Of a stretch of 13,715 nucleotides of DNA, positions 8,229 through 13,715 are shown piece by piece. Location of the stretch: the NCBI GenBank assembly GCA_027014185.1, contig JALWEK010000063.1, positions 1 to 13,715 on the forward strand, written 5' to 3'. The position numbers and the translations under genes are program-made. Positions within the stretch are counted from its first letter, which is position 1; each line of letters opens with the position of its first letter. The notes beneath the pieces were generated by a model. The model saw only the letters and a program-made list of their open reading frames with translations. It ran no database searches and was not told the DNA's origin. This stretch comes from Aquificaceae bacterium (GTDB lineage: Bacteria > Aquificota > Aquificia > Aquificales > Aquificaceae).

Positions 8229-8234
8229 TATATT
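8226..8234 (+). promoter_or_regulatory. Possible extended -10 promoter of lolA
   Basis: TGA-TATATT ends six bases before ATG 8241, the spacing expected for a transcript that starts at the A of the start codon. The TG element is part of the stop codon of the preceding peptidase gene. No -35 or Shine-Dalgarno is visible. Confidence 0.4.
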
Positions 8235-8240
8235 GATCCT

Positions 8241-8864
8241 ATGCAGTTTCTGTTCCTTCTGCTTTTAATGGTAGCGAGCGCTCTCGCTGACACATCGACC
8301 TTTAAGAAACTGGAAGAGAAGCTCAAAGACGTAAAGAGCGTAAAGGTCTTCTTCGTCCAGAAGACGAGGTACTCCTGGTACCCCAAGCCCGAGCTGAGCA
8401 AGGGCGTATTTTACGCCACCAAGGATGGCAGGTTCCGCATAAAGTACACATACCCGGATAGGATCGTTATGGTCTCGAGCGGGAAAGAAATAATCGTATA
8501 CAACGAGGAGGACAAGGAGGCGATAATAGACAGCACCGAGAACAACACCTCGCCGGTGATAGAGTCCCTCTTCTTCTTCTCAAGGCCCTTGAGTGAGGTT
8601 TTCGATCCGGTTGGAGAACTCGAGAAGGGTAACCTAAAGGTGGTTATACTCAGGCCCAAGAGAAAAGATGAAAATATAAAGGAGGTTTACGTAGAGGTGG
8701 ATAAGGATCTGGATCCGAGGAGTATAAGGGTGGTGGACTCGGAGGGAACTGAAACCACCATAGAGTTCATAGACGTAGTCAAGAACTACACTCCATCATC
8801 ACATCTCTTCAGGCTGGATCTCCCCCCGGATACTAAGGTGAGAAGGGCGGAGAACCTCCGATGA
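8241..8864 (+). CDS. lolA: Outer-membrane lipoprotein carrier LolA
   Basis: 207 residues. A Sec signal peptide is clear: a hydrophobic stretch MQFLFLLLLMVASALA with cleavage after ALA (16/17). The mature part matches LolA: VFFVQKTRYSW near the start, a KGVFYATKDGRFRIKYTYPD strand pair, the IIVYNEEDKEAII turn, and a late TTIEFIDVVKN strand. LolA takes triacylated lipoproteins from the LolCDE complex and carries them across the periplasm to LolB or the outer membrane, so this gene is direct evidence for a two-membrane envelope. It lies 12 bases after the M28 peptidase and its TGA overlaps the ATG of the GNAT gene (ATGA). No Shine-Dalgarno precedes the ATG. Confidence 0.9.
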   Translation: MQFLFLLLLMVASALADTSTFKKLEEKLKDVKSVKVFFVQKTRYSWYPKPELSKGVFYATKDGRFRIKYTYPDRIVMVSSGKEIIVYNEEDKEAIIDSTENNTSPVIESLFFFSRPLSEVFDPVGELEKGNLKVVILRPKRKDENIKEVYVEVDKDLDPRSIRVVDSEGTETTIEFIDVVKNYTPSSHLFRLDLPPDTKVRRAENLR

Positions 8865-9355
8865 GAAAGGAAAAGGTGAACTTTAAGATAGAGCGGGCGA
8901 AGGAGGAGGACCTAGAAGAGCTTGCGAAGGTTTACCTCGAAGGGTACAGGGGGCTCGAAGAATACTCCTACACCCATCCGGAGGATGTAAGAGCTTACAT
9001 GAGATGGCTCTGGAAGAGGGATCCGGAGGGCATATTCGTCGCCAAGGTGGACGGGAGGATAGTGGGTTTCGTAGCCGGGGACGCAAACTGGTTCAGCAAG
9101 AGAGAGCACAAGAAGGTGGGCGCCATACACGAGATAGTGATCCTGCCCGAGTACCAGGGAATGGGGATAGGTCACGCCCTCATGGAGAAGATACTCGACT
9201 ACTTTAGGAACAAGGGGCTCCACACCGCAGAGCTCTGGGTTGGGGACGAGAACCACAGGGCCATCGAGTTCTACAGGAACTTCGGTTTTAAGGAGAAAGG
9301 ACAGTACAACTACTGGGTGAGGATGACGCTGGACCTCAACGGCAGTAAAGCCTGA
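8861..9355 (+). CDS. GNAT-family N-acetyltransferase
   Basis: 164 residues. The GNAT fold is recognised by the acetyl-CoA loop LPEYQGMGIGHAL (95-107, the Q/RxxGxG/A motif), the preceding strand GAIHEIVI, and the closing ENHRAIEFYRNFGF (130-143). It should transfer an acetyl group from acetyl-CoA to an amine; the substrate is unknown. The strings YRGLEEYSYT (29-38), YMRWLWKRDPEG (46-57) and ELWVGDEN (124-131) remind me of GNAT proteins of hyperthermophilic archaea (Thermococcales), which would fit gene exchange in hot habitats. That is recollection, not a search. ATG 8861 overlaps the lolA stop by four bases. The 3' end overlaps the convergent rfaE2 gene by 20 bases. Confidence 0.9.
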   Translation: MRKEKVNFKIERAKEEDLEELAKVYLEGYRGLEEYSYTHPEDVRAYMRWLWKRDPEGIFVAKVDGRIVGFVAGDANWFSKREHKKVGAIHEIVILPEYQGMGIGHALMEKILDYFRNKGLHTAELWVGDENHRAIEFYRNFGFKEKGQYNYWVRMTLDLNGSKA

Positions 9356-9806
9356 TTATCCTCTCCACTATCTTTGATGTGGATATGTCGAACTCAAAAG
9401 GTATGGTCTTTACCTCTCCTCCGTAAGACTCGACGAACTCCCTCCCAACTATCCTTTCCAGCTCCCAGTCCCCGCCTTTCACGAGGACATCGGGTTTGAT
9501 GGCTCTTATAAGCCTCAAGGGAGTATCCTCCTCAAAGACAACCACGTAATCGACCGGTTTCAGGGACCTCAGGACCTTTGCCCTCATCTCCTGAGGGATT
9601 ATGGGCCTCTTCTCACCCTTTATCCTCTTCACGGAGCTGTCCGAGTTCAGGCCCACCACGAGGATGTCACCCAGCTTCTTTGCCTTCTCGAGGTAGTCCA
9701 CGTGCCCCGCGTGAATTATGTCGAAGCATCCGTTGGTGAATACAACCTTTTTTCCCGCACGTTCCCTTTCAAGTCTTTTTAGAAGTTCTTCCAGCTCGAG
9801 GAGCAC
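9336..9806 (-). CDS. rfaE2: D-glycero-beta-D-manno-heptose 1-phosphate adenylyltransferase
   Basis: 156 residues, stand-alone version of the C-terminal domain of HldE. The nucleotidyltransferase signature is complete: FTNGCFDIIHAGHV (23-36, with HxGH at 32-35), the LVVGLNSDSSVKRIKG stretch (49-64), and ISTSKIV (141-147) for the second ATP-binding motif. It converts heptose-1-phosphate and ATP into ADP-heptose for the LPS inner core. The sugar kinase half (rfaE1) is not in the window. Start is GTG 9806. No ribosome site precedes it; a TAGAAT lies six bases upstream, so it may be leaderless. The gene faces the GNAT gene and shares its last 20 bases. The alternative cytidylyltransferase families of this fold are less likely given the close match to HldE spacing. 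Confidence 0.93.
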   Translation of the reverse strand: MLLELEELLKRLERERAGKKVVFTNGCFDIIHAGHVDYLEKAKKLGDILVVGLNSDSSVKRIKGEKRPIIPQEMRAKVLRSLKPVDYVVVFEEDTPLRLIRAIKPDVLVKGGDWELERIVGREFVESYGGEVKTIPFEFDISTSKIVERIIRLYCR

Positions 9807-9812
9807 GTGTAT

Positions 9813-9818
9813 ATTCTA
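9813..9818 (-). promoter_or_regulatory. Possible -10 of rfaE2
   Basis: TAGAAT on the minus strand, exactly six bases before GTG 9806, the distance expected for a leaderless transcript. No convincing -35. A TATATT on the plus strand (9810-9815) overlaps it. Confidence 0.4.
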
Positions 9819-9822
9819 TTAC

Positions 9823-9918
9823 ATGGGAAAGCTCACCAGGTTCCTTATAGCCTGTGCAGGGTGCATAGGTTTTGCGGTGGTTATCTATTTGATCCTGAGA
9901 TGGCTCGGTATAATTTAA
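9823..9918 (+). CDS. Possible 31-residue single-helix membrane peptide
   Basis: ATG 9823 to TAA 9918. The product opens MGKLTRF, basic, then IACAGCIGFAVVIYLIL (residues 9-25) forms one clear membrane helix, ending RWLGII. It fills the gap between rfaE2 and the alcohol dehydrogenase. There is no normal Shine-Dalgarno (a GAGGAG lies about 20 bases away), but TATATT sits seven bases before the ATG, as at nearby genes. Two cysteines (C11, C14) form a CAGC within the helix. I recognise no family, and an open frame of this length can arise by chance; the good amphiphilic pattern and fit between neighbours are the only support. Its 3' end contains the -10 of the next gene. Confidence 0.4.
   Translation: MGKLTRFLIACAGCIGFAVVIYLILRWLGII
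9909..9914 (+). promoter_or_regulatory. Consensus -10 of the alcohol dehydrogenase
   Basis: A perfect TATAAT, ten bases before ATG 9925, leaving a leader of about four bases. A TTGATC upstream is only 14 bases away, too close for a normal -35. Confidence 0.5.
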
Positions 9919-9924
9919 ACTCCC

Positions 9925-11088
9925 ATGGTCATAAACTTCTACAGACCTGTCGAGGTCTTCTTCGGAAAGGGAGCGGTAGAAAAGACCGGTGAGGTGGCCC
10001 GCAGGTACGGCTTCAAAGCCCTTATAGTAACGGGAAAAGAGAACGCTAAAAAGAGTGGAGCCCTGGACAAGGTCATAAGATCCCTTAACTCCCACGGAAT
10101 CCAGGAGTACATCCTCTACAACGAGGTTATCCCAAACCCCACCGACAAGATAGTAAACGAAGGGGCGCGGATAGCGGTTGAGGAGAAGGTGGACTTCATA
10201 ATCGGCCTCGGAGGCGGAAGCGCCCTCGACACAGCGAAGGCCATATCCATAGTCTCCTCCAACGAAGGCTCGGTGTGGGACTACGTCAAATACCCTGAGG
10301 GCCCCAGACTAGTTCCCTACCTGAGCAGGCCCGTCATATGCATTCCCACAACCGCGGGAACCGGGAGCGAGGTGGACAAGTATTCTGTTATCACTAACGA
10401 GATAAGAAAGGAGAAGCTTGTCCTCTCCCACAGCCTGAACTACCCGAAGGTGGCGATAATAGACCCAGAGCTCACTATCACCATGAGCCCGGAGCTCACC
10501 GCCATCACAGGCTTCGACGCCCTTACCCACGCCCTTGAGTCCCTCACCAACAGGGCGGAGAACTTCATGGCGGAGGAGTGTTCTGTAAGGGCTATAGAGC
10601 TGATATCTAAATGGCTCCCCGTTGCGGTCGAGGAGCCGGAGAACTACGAAGCTAGAGAGAAGCTCGCTTACGCCTCAATGCTCGCCGGTATAGCGATAGA
10701 TCATCTGGGGGTTGCCCTTATCCACGCCATGGAGCATCCGGTTTCGGCCCACTACCCTCACGTGGCCCACGGGCTCGGTCTGGCCATACTCGCCCCTCAT
10801 ATAACCAGGTTCAACTACAAGGGGAATCCCGAGAAGTACGCCCTCTTCGCTAAACTGATGGGATACGAGGAGAGACCGGAGCTTGCTGTAGATGCTGTAG
10901 TGGATTTCCTCGAGAGGATAGGCCTACTGAAGACATTAAAGGATGTGGGCGTGGAAGAGGGGATACTCGACAGACTCACCGAGGATGTCTATATGCTCGC
11001 CAGGCACTCCTTCCTGATAAATCCGGTAGAACCCACGCTCGATGACGTTAGGGAGCTCTATCAGAGAGCTTACGAGGGAAAGCTCTAG
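9925..11088 (+). CDS. Iron-containing alcohol dehydrogenase
   Basis: 387 residues, the normal size for group III (Fe-type) alcohol dehydrogenases, unrelated to zinc ADHs. The N-terminal dinucleotide-binding half has LGGGSALDTAKAI (95-107) and PTTAGTGSEV (141-150). The C-terminal half carries the expected metal ligands: D198 and H202 in GFDALTHALES, H267 in ALIHAMEHP and H282 in VAHGLG. It should oxidise an alcohol or reduce an aldehyde or ketone with NAD(P)H in the cytoplasm; the substrate cannot be read from sequence. Start ATG 9925 gives the family's usual N-terminus, with no Shine-Dalgarno but a TATAAT just upstream. Its TAG stop shares the palindrome CTAG with the stop of the convergent UPF0114 gene. 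Confidence 0.94.
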   Translation: MVINFYRPVEVFFGKGAVEKTGEVARRYGFKALIVTGKENAKKSGALDKVIRSLNSHGIQEYILYNEVIPNPTDKIVNEGARIAVEEKVDFIIGLGGGSALDTAKAISIVSSNEGSVWDYVKYPEGPRLVPYLSRPVICIPTTAGTGSEVDKYSVITNEIRKEKLVLSHSLNYPKVAIIDPELTITMSPELTAITGFDALTHALESLTNRAENFMAEECSVRAIELISKWLPVAVEEPENYEAREKLAYASMLAGIAIDHLGVALIHAMEHPVSAHYPHVAHGLGLAILAPHITRFNYKGNPEKYALFAKLMGYEERPELAVDAVVDFLERIGLLKTLKDVGVEEGILDRLTEDVYMLARHSFLINPVEPTLDDVRELYQRAYEGKL

Positions 11089-11627
11089 TGGTTGTGGGCC
11101 TCCTTGTGGGTAAAGTAGAGGGCCAAGGCTATCCCGAAGGCTCCCGCGGATAGGTAGAGAACGTCCAGGGGCGTTTTGTACTCCATATCTATCGCCTGCT
11201 TGAAGAAGGTAACTATCAGGACCATTATCACGACCCTGCCCAGCTTGGTTTTTAGATCCTCGAGGTTCGTTATGAAGAGAACCTTGGAACTTCTGGGATC
11301 CCTCTCCGCGACGTCTATCTTGGAGATGAAGAGCTCGTAAAGACCTAGGGAGAATATGAGCAAAAAGGTAGCTATCAGGAACATATCTATCGAGGCTATC
11401 GCAGAGGCGACGAGCTTTTTCGAGAGAACCTCGTAATCGAAGGTCTTGAAGAACTTGAAGAGGGGAATAAGAACCTCTAAAAGCCCAGCGATGAACAGGG
11501 CGAATGCCCCTATCAGAGAGCTTATAACCGCAAGGATCACAAGGAGCCTCGACTTCCAGAGGAAGGATTCGAACAGAAGCTCTATACGTTTGATCAGCGG
11601 ATAAATTATAACCGTAATGATAGTCAA
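11085..11627 (-). CDS. UPF0114 (YqhA-like) integral membrane protein
   Basis: Up to 180 residues. Four hydrophobic helices (about 27-49, 70-97, 129-147, 155-173), with the UPF0114 pattern: SRLLVILAVISSL in helix 1, SIDMFLIATFLL in helix 2, a cytoplasmic KIDVAERDPRS loop, NLEDLKTKLG before helix 3, and a C-terminus ending HNH like E. coli YqhA. The biochemical role of the family is unknown. The start is uncertain: the longest frame opens at TTG 11627, giving ten extra hydrophobic residues and an 11-base overlap with the divergent cas6. Family members seem to begin near IKRIELLFE (12-20). A TATAAT on this strand (11610-11605) lies seven bases before CTG 11597, so a shorter protein is possible, although CTG is rarely a start. 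No Shine-Dalgarno is seen at either. Confidence 0.85.
   Translation of the reverse strand: MTIITVIIYPLIKRIELLFESFLWKSRLLVILAVISSLIGAFALFIAGLLEVLIPLFKFFKTFDYEVLSKKLVASAIASIDMFLIATFLLIFSLGLYELFISKIDVAERDPRSSKVLFITNLEDLKTKLGRVVIMVLIVTFFKQAIDMEYKTPLDVLYLSAGAFGIALALYFTHKEAHNH
11605..11612. promoter_or_regulatory. Shared -10-like element between UPF0114 gene and cas6
   Basis: The eight bases ATTATAAC read TATAAT on the minus strand (11610-11605) and TATAAC on the plus strand (11607-11612), each just ahead of a divergent gene. The plus-strand hexamer is only four bases before the cas6 ATG, so ATAAAT at 11601-11606 may be the better cas6 -10. No -35 boxes are convincing. Confidence 0.35.
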
Positions 11628-12345
11628 GATAAACTTGGTAGGAGAAGGGGACGTTATCCTTCCAAAAAGCTACAACCACATACTTCAGGCATTCTTTTAC
11701 AAAAATATGGATCCTGTGTTATCTAAATTTCTCCACGACATAGGGTTCCTTCACGGTAAGAGGAGGTTCAAGCTCTTTACCTTTTCAAAGGTTATAGGTA
11801 GGATGGTGAGTAAAGACAGGAAAAAAGGTCTCATCTTTTTTAAACCAGAGATCACTCTCTACTTTTCATCCCCTTTAATGGATATTGTTTCCTCTTCTGT
11901 TAAAACCTTCCTTAGAAGAGAGAACCTTTTGCTTGGGAAGAACAAGGTAAGTCTTTCTTCTATAGAACTCGTAAAACCCGAAGTTGATGAAGAGATCACA
12001 GTAAGATGCCTCTCCCCAATAACCGTTTACAGGACTCCCGAGGGGGAGAGAAGGTTTCACTACCTCAACCCCTGGCAGGAGGAGTTCCACGAACTCATCA
12101 AGAAAAACCTTGTTAAGAAGTACGAGCTCGTGTATAGTAAAAGCTACAGAGAGGAGTTGGAGATAGAACCCGTCAAGGTTGTGGAGGGTTACAGGAAAAA
12201 GATCCTTTACAGGGGAACGCTTATAGAAGCATGGGAGGGATACTTTAAATTGCGGGGCGATGCGGAGATAATTAGGCTTGCCCTTGAAGCGGGTCTGGGA
12301 GCTAAAAATTCACAGGGATTTGGGATGGTGGAGAGGGTGCTGTAG
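11617..12345 (+). CDS. cas6: CRISPR-associated endoribonuclease Cas6
   Basis: 242 residues. Cas6 cuts the CRISPR precursor transcript within each repeat to give mature crRNAs. The C-terminal glycine-rich loop GLGAKNSQGFGMVE (226-239) is diagnostic. Lining up by eye with Pyrococcus furiosus Cas6 (Y31, H46, K52), I place the catalytic set at Y28 (in FFYKN), H40 (in KFLHD) and K52 (in FKLFTFS), all conserved. LPKSYNH near the N-terminus and LSPITVYR (132-139) also match. The overall length fits the archaeal-type enzyme. It starts at ATG 11617, divergent from the UPF0114 gene; its TAG stop overlaps the GTG of cas8b by one base. The gene looks more AT-rich than its left-hand neighbours, as often seen in exchanged CRISPR loci. 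Confidence 0.95.
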   Translation: MIVKINLVGEGDVILPKSYNHILQAFFYKNMDPVLSKFLHDIGFLHGKRRFKLFTFSKVIGRMVSKDRKKGLIFFKPEITLYFSSPLMDIVSSSVKTFLRRENLLLGKNKVSLSSIELVKPEVDEEITVRCLSPITVYRTPEGERRFHYLNPWQEEFHELIKKNLVKKYELVYSKSYREELEIEPVKVVEGYRKKILYRGTLIEAWEGYFKLRGDAEIIRLALEAGLGAKNSQGFGMVERVL

Positions 12346-13715
12346 TGCTTAAAGCTGTCAGGGATATAGGGCTTAGATTTGGGGAGGTTAGGCCTTACGA
12401 TGAGATTAAAGCGGACAAAGTCTTGGTCCTGAATTTCGACGAGGAAGGAAACTTCAAAGGTGCTGAGCTGGAGTGGTTCGAAAGAGAAAAGCTACCTAAG
12501 TATCTCTACAAGAAGGCCAAAAGTAGCAATCCTCCGACACTCACACCTACACTCATATTGAACAGAGGAAAGAGCAAGCCGGGAGAGAAGTCTCCTATCA
12601 GGAAAACCCTAGGAAACCTTGAAAAGGCTTTAAACTCCTGTAAGAAAGTTGAAGAAGGAATACCTCAGCTGAACCTTGAGAAAGGAAGGATAGAAGAAAG
12701 GTTAAAAGAGAAAACTAAGGATATACCGAAGAAGGAAACAGTTCTTCTAACCATCAAAGTAGGTGGTAGGTATATAGGGGATATAGAAGGCTTCAAAAGA
12801 GCGGCCCAGAAGCTTACTATGGAGGAAGGCAAAGAGAGCAGAGGGAAAGCCGTCTGTTCCGTCTGTCTTGAAGAAAAGGAAGTGAGCGGAGACATATCCC
12901 CATATAAGTTCTATACCATTGACAAACCCGGATACATAAGCGGCGGCTTTGATAAAGATGTAGCTTTTAAGAACTTCCCTCTTTGTCACGATTGCAAACG
13001 CTACATAGAAGAAGGGAAGAGGTTGATAGAGAACAAGCTCAAGTTCAATCTTTCAGGACTAAGATACCAGCTGATTCCTGAGTTTGTAATGGGCAAAGAG
13101 GAGTTGGTCCATGAGGTTATGGATATACTCTTTAACGATGAGGTTAGAAAGTTAAAGCTCTCTGGAAGGGAGAGGAGGGCTCTTCTCAGCGACGAAGAGG
13201 AGATCCTGGACCTGTTGAGCGAGGAGGGGGACTTCCTGAGCTTGAACCTTCTCTTTACGGAATCCCAGCAGTCCGCCGAGAGGATACTCCTCCACATTCA
13301 AGATATATATCCCTCGAGACTAAAACAGCTCTTTGAAGCCAAAGACAAGGTAGAAAAGCTCTTAGGCCTTGAAAACTTTACATATGGTACGGTGTACAGA
13401 TTCTTTTCAAAGAGCGATCCTTCCAAGAAAAATCCTGACCTGCAAAAATACTTTCTTGAAATAGTGGACAAAACCTTCAGAGGAATCAAGATCGATGAAA
13501 GATTCCTAATAAGATTCCTCCTCAGGAAGGTAAGGGATTCTATTAATAGATCCGAAGATAACTACCCATGGATTATAAAAGAGGCCTTCGGGGTTTTCCT
13601 TTTCATTAAACTTACCACAGGGGAGGTAGCTATGGAGAAGATGGAATTTGAAAGTATCGAAGACTTTCTAAGTAATCTTCTAGCGGTTGATACTAACCTG
13701 AAAAGGGGGTTGTTT
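12345..13715 (+). CDS. cas8b: Type I-B CRISPR effector large subunit Cas8b/Csh1-like (3' end outside window)
   Basis: I translated 457 codons, open from GTG 12345 to the edge without a stop. The pair of CxxC motifs, CSVC (171-174) and CHDC (214-217), about 40 residues apart, is the zinc-binding signature of the Csh1/TM1802-like Cas8 group. The N-terminus ALKAV-type opening (here VLKAVRDIG) and the LTIKVGGRYIGDI strand also fit. Cas8 recognises the PAM and holds the 5' end of the crRNA in Cascade. Assignment rests on the zinc motif, its place right after cas6 and the general pattern; a Cas8a or other TM1802-like subtype cannot be excluded. GAGAGGG about ten bases before the GTG may serve as ribosome site. 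The remaining type I-B genes (cas7, cas5, cas3, cas4, cas1, cas2) would be expected to the right. Confidence 0.8.
   Translation, partial: MLKAVRDIGLRFGEVRPYDEIKADKVLVLNFDEEGNFKGAELEWFEREKLPKYLYKKAKSSNPPTLTPTLILNRGKSKPGEKSPIRKTLGNLEKALNSCKKVEEGIPQLNLEKGRIEERLKEKTKDIPKKETVLLTIKVGGRYIGDIEGFKRAAQKLTMEEGKESRGKAVCSVCLEEKEVSGDISPYKFYTIDKPGYISGGFDKDVAFKNFPLCHDCKRYIEEGKRLIENKLKFNLSGLRYQLIPEFVMGKEELVHEVMDILFNDEVRKLKLSGRERRALLSDEEEILDLLSEEGDFLSLNLLFTESQQSAERILLHIQDIYPSRLKQLFEAKDKVEKLLGLENFTYGTVYRFFSKSDPSKKNPDLQKYFLEIVDKTFRGIKIDERFLIRFLLRKVRDSINRSEDNYPWIIKEAFGVFLFIKLTTGEVAMEKMEFESIEDFLSNLLAVDTNLKRGLF

Noticed and set aside
11605..11627. TTGACT and TATAAT on the minus strand as a full promoter
   Set aside because: The spacer is only 11 bases, too short for sigma-70-type recognition.
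10936..11679. A 247-codon minus-strand open frame
   Set aside because: It spans the end of the alcohol dehydrogenase, the UPF0114 gene in another frame and the start of cas6; its protein is Arg/Pro-rich with no recognisable fold.
12345..13715. CRISPR repeat array in the right part
   Set aside because: No regularly spaced repeats are seen; the stretch is one continuous coding frame.

Overview
The window looks like a very compact chromosomal segment of a thermophilic, Gram-negative bacterium, most likely an Aquificota member (Aquifex/Hydrogenivirga/Thermovibrio-like). This rests on heavy use of ATA, AGG, AAG and GAG codons, charged Lys/Glu-rich proteins, frequent GTG/TTG starts and genes packed with overlaps or gaps of a few bases. 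lolA and a heptose adenylyltransferase gene imply an outer membrane with LPS. The genus cannot be fixed without a search.

Left block (1-2260, minus strand): a TTG-start ribbon-helix-helix (RHH) DNA-binding protein with a coiled-coil tail, followed by a membrane-anchored GGDEF-EAL c-di-GMP enzyme that runs off the left edge. A good promoter (TTGATA-N17-TATATA) precedes the pair, and its -10 sits inside a 24-bp near-perfect palindrome that could be an RHH operator.

ATP synthase block (2365-6183, minus strand), in transcription order: atpG (gamma), a 77-codon two-helix membrane protein, a 37-codon single-helix membrane protein, atpD (beta), a DUF309-containing protein, then tRNA-His. No atpA lies between atpG and atpD; two tiny membrane genes occupy that gap. 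A hairpin plus T-run at the end of the DUF309 gene overlaps a likely promoter for the tRNA.

Middle block (6212-9355, plus strand, divergent from atpG): ilvE (branched-chain aminotransferase), an M28 zinc peptidase, lolA and a GNAT acetyltransferase. ilvE/M28 and lolA/GNAT overlap; M28 and lolA are 12 bases apart. Convergent to it (9336-9806, minus) is the heptose-1-phosphate adenylyltransferase rfaE2. Then on plus come a possible 31-residue membrane peptide and an iron-type alcohol dehydrogenase, which meets a UPF0114/YqhA-like membrane protein (minus) at a shared CTAG stop.

Right block (11617-13715, plus): cas6 with a recognisable Tyr/His/Lys catalytic set, then a Cas8b/Csh1 (TM1802-like) CRISPR effector large subunit with two CxxC pairs, cut by the window edge. 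This is probably the start of a type I-B cas operon; no repeat array lies inside the window.

A recurring detail is a -10-like hexamer placed 6-11 bases upstream of the start codon with no Shine-Dalgarno, seen at atpG, ilvE, lolA, rfaE2 and the alcohol dehydrogenase. In contrast, atpD and the RHH gene have strong Shine-Dalgarno sequences. This suggests leaderless or nearly leaderless transcripts for several genes here.
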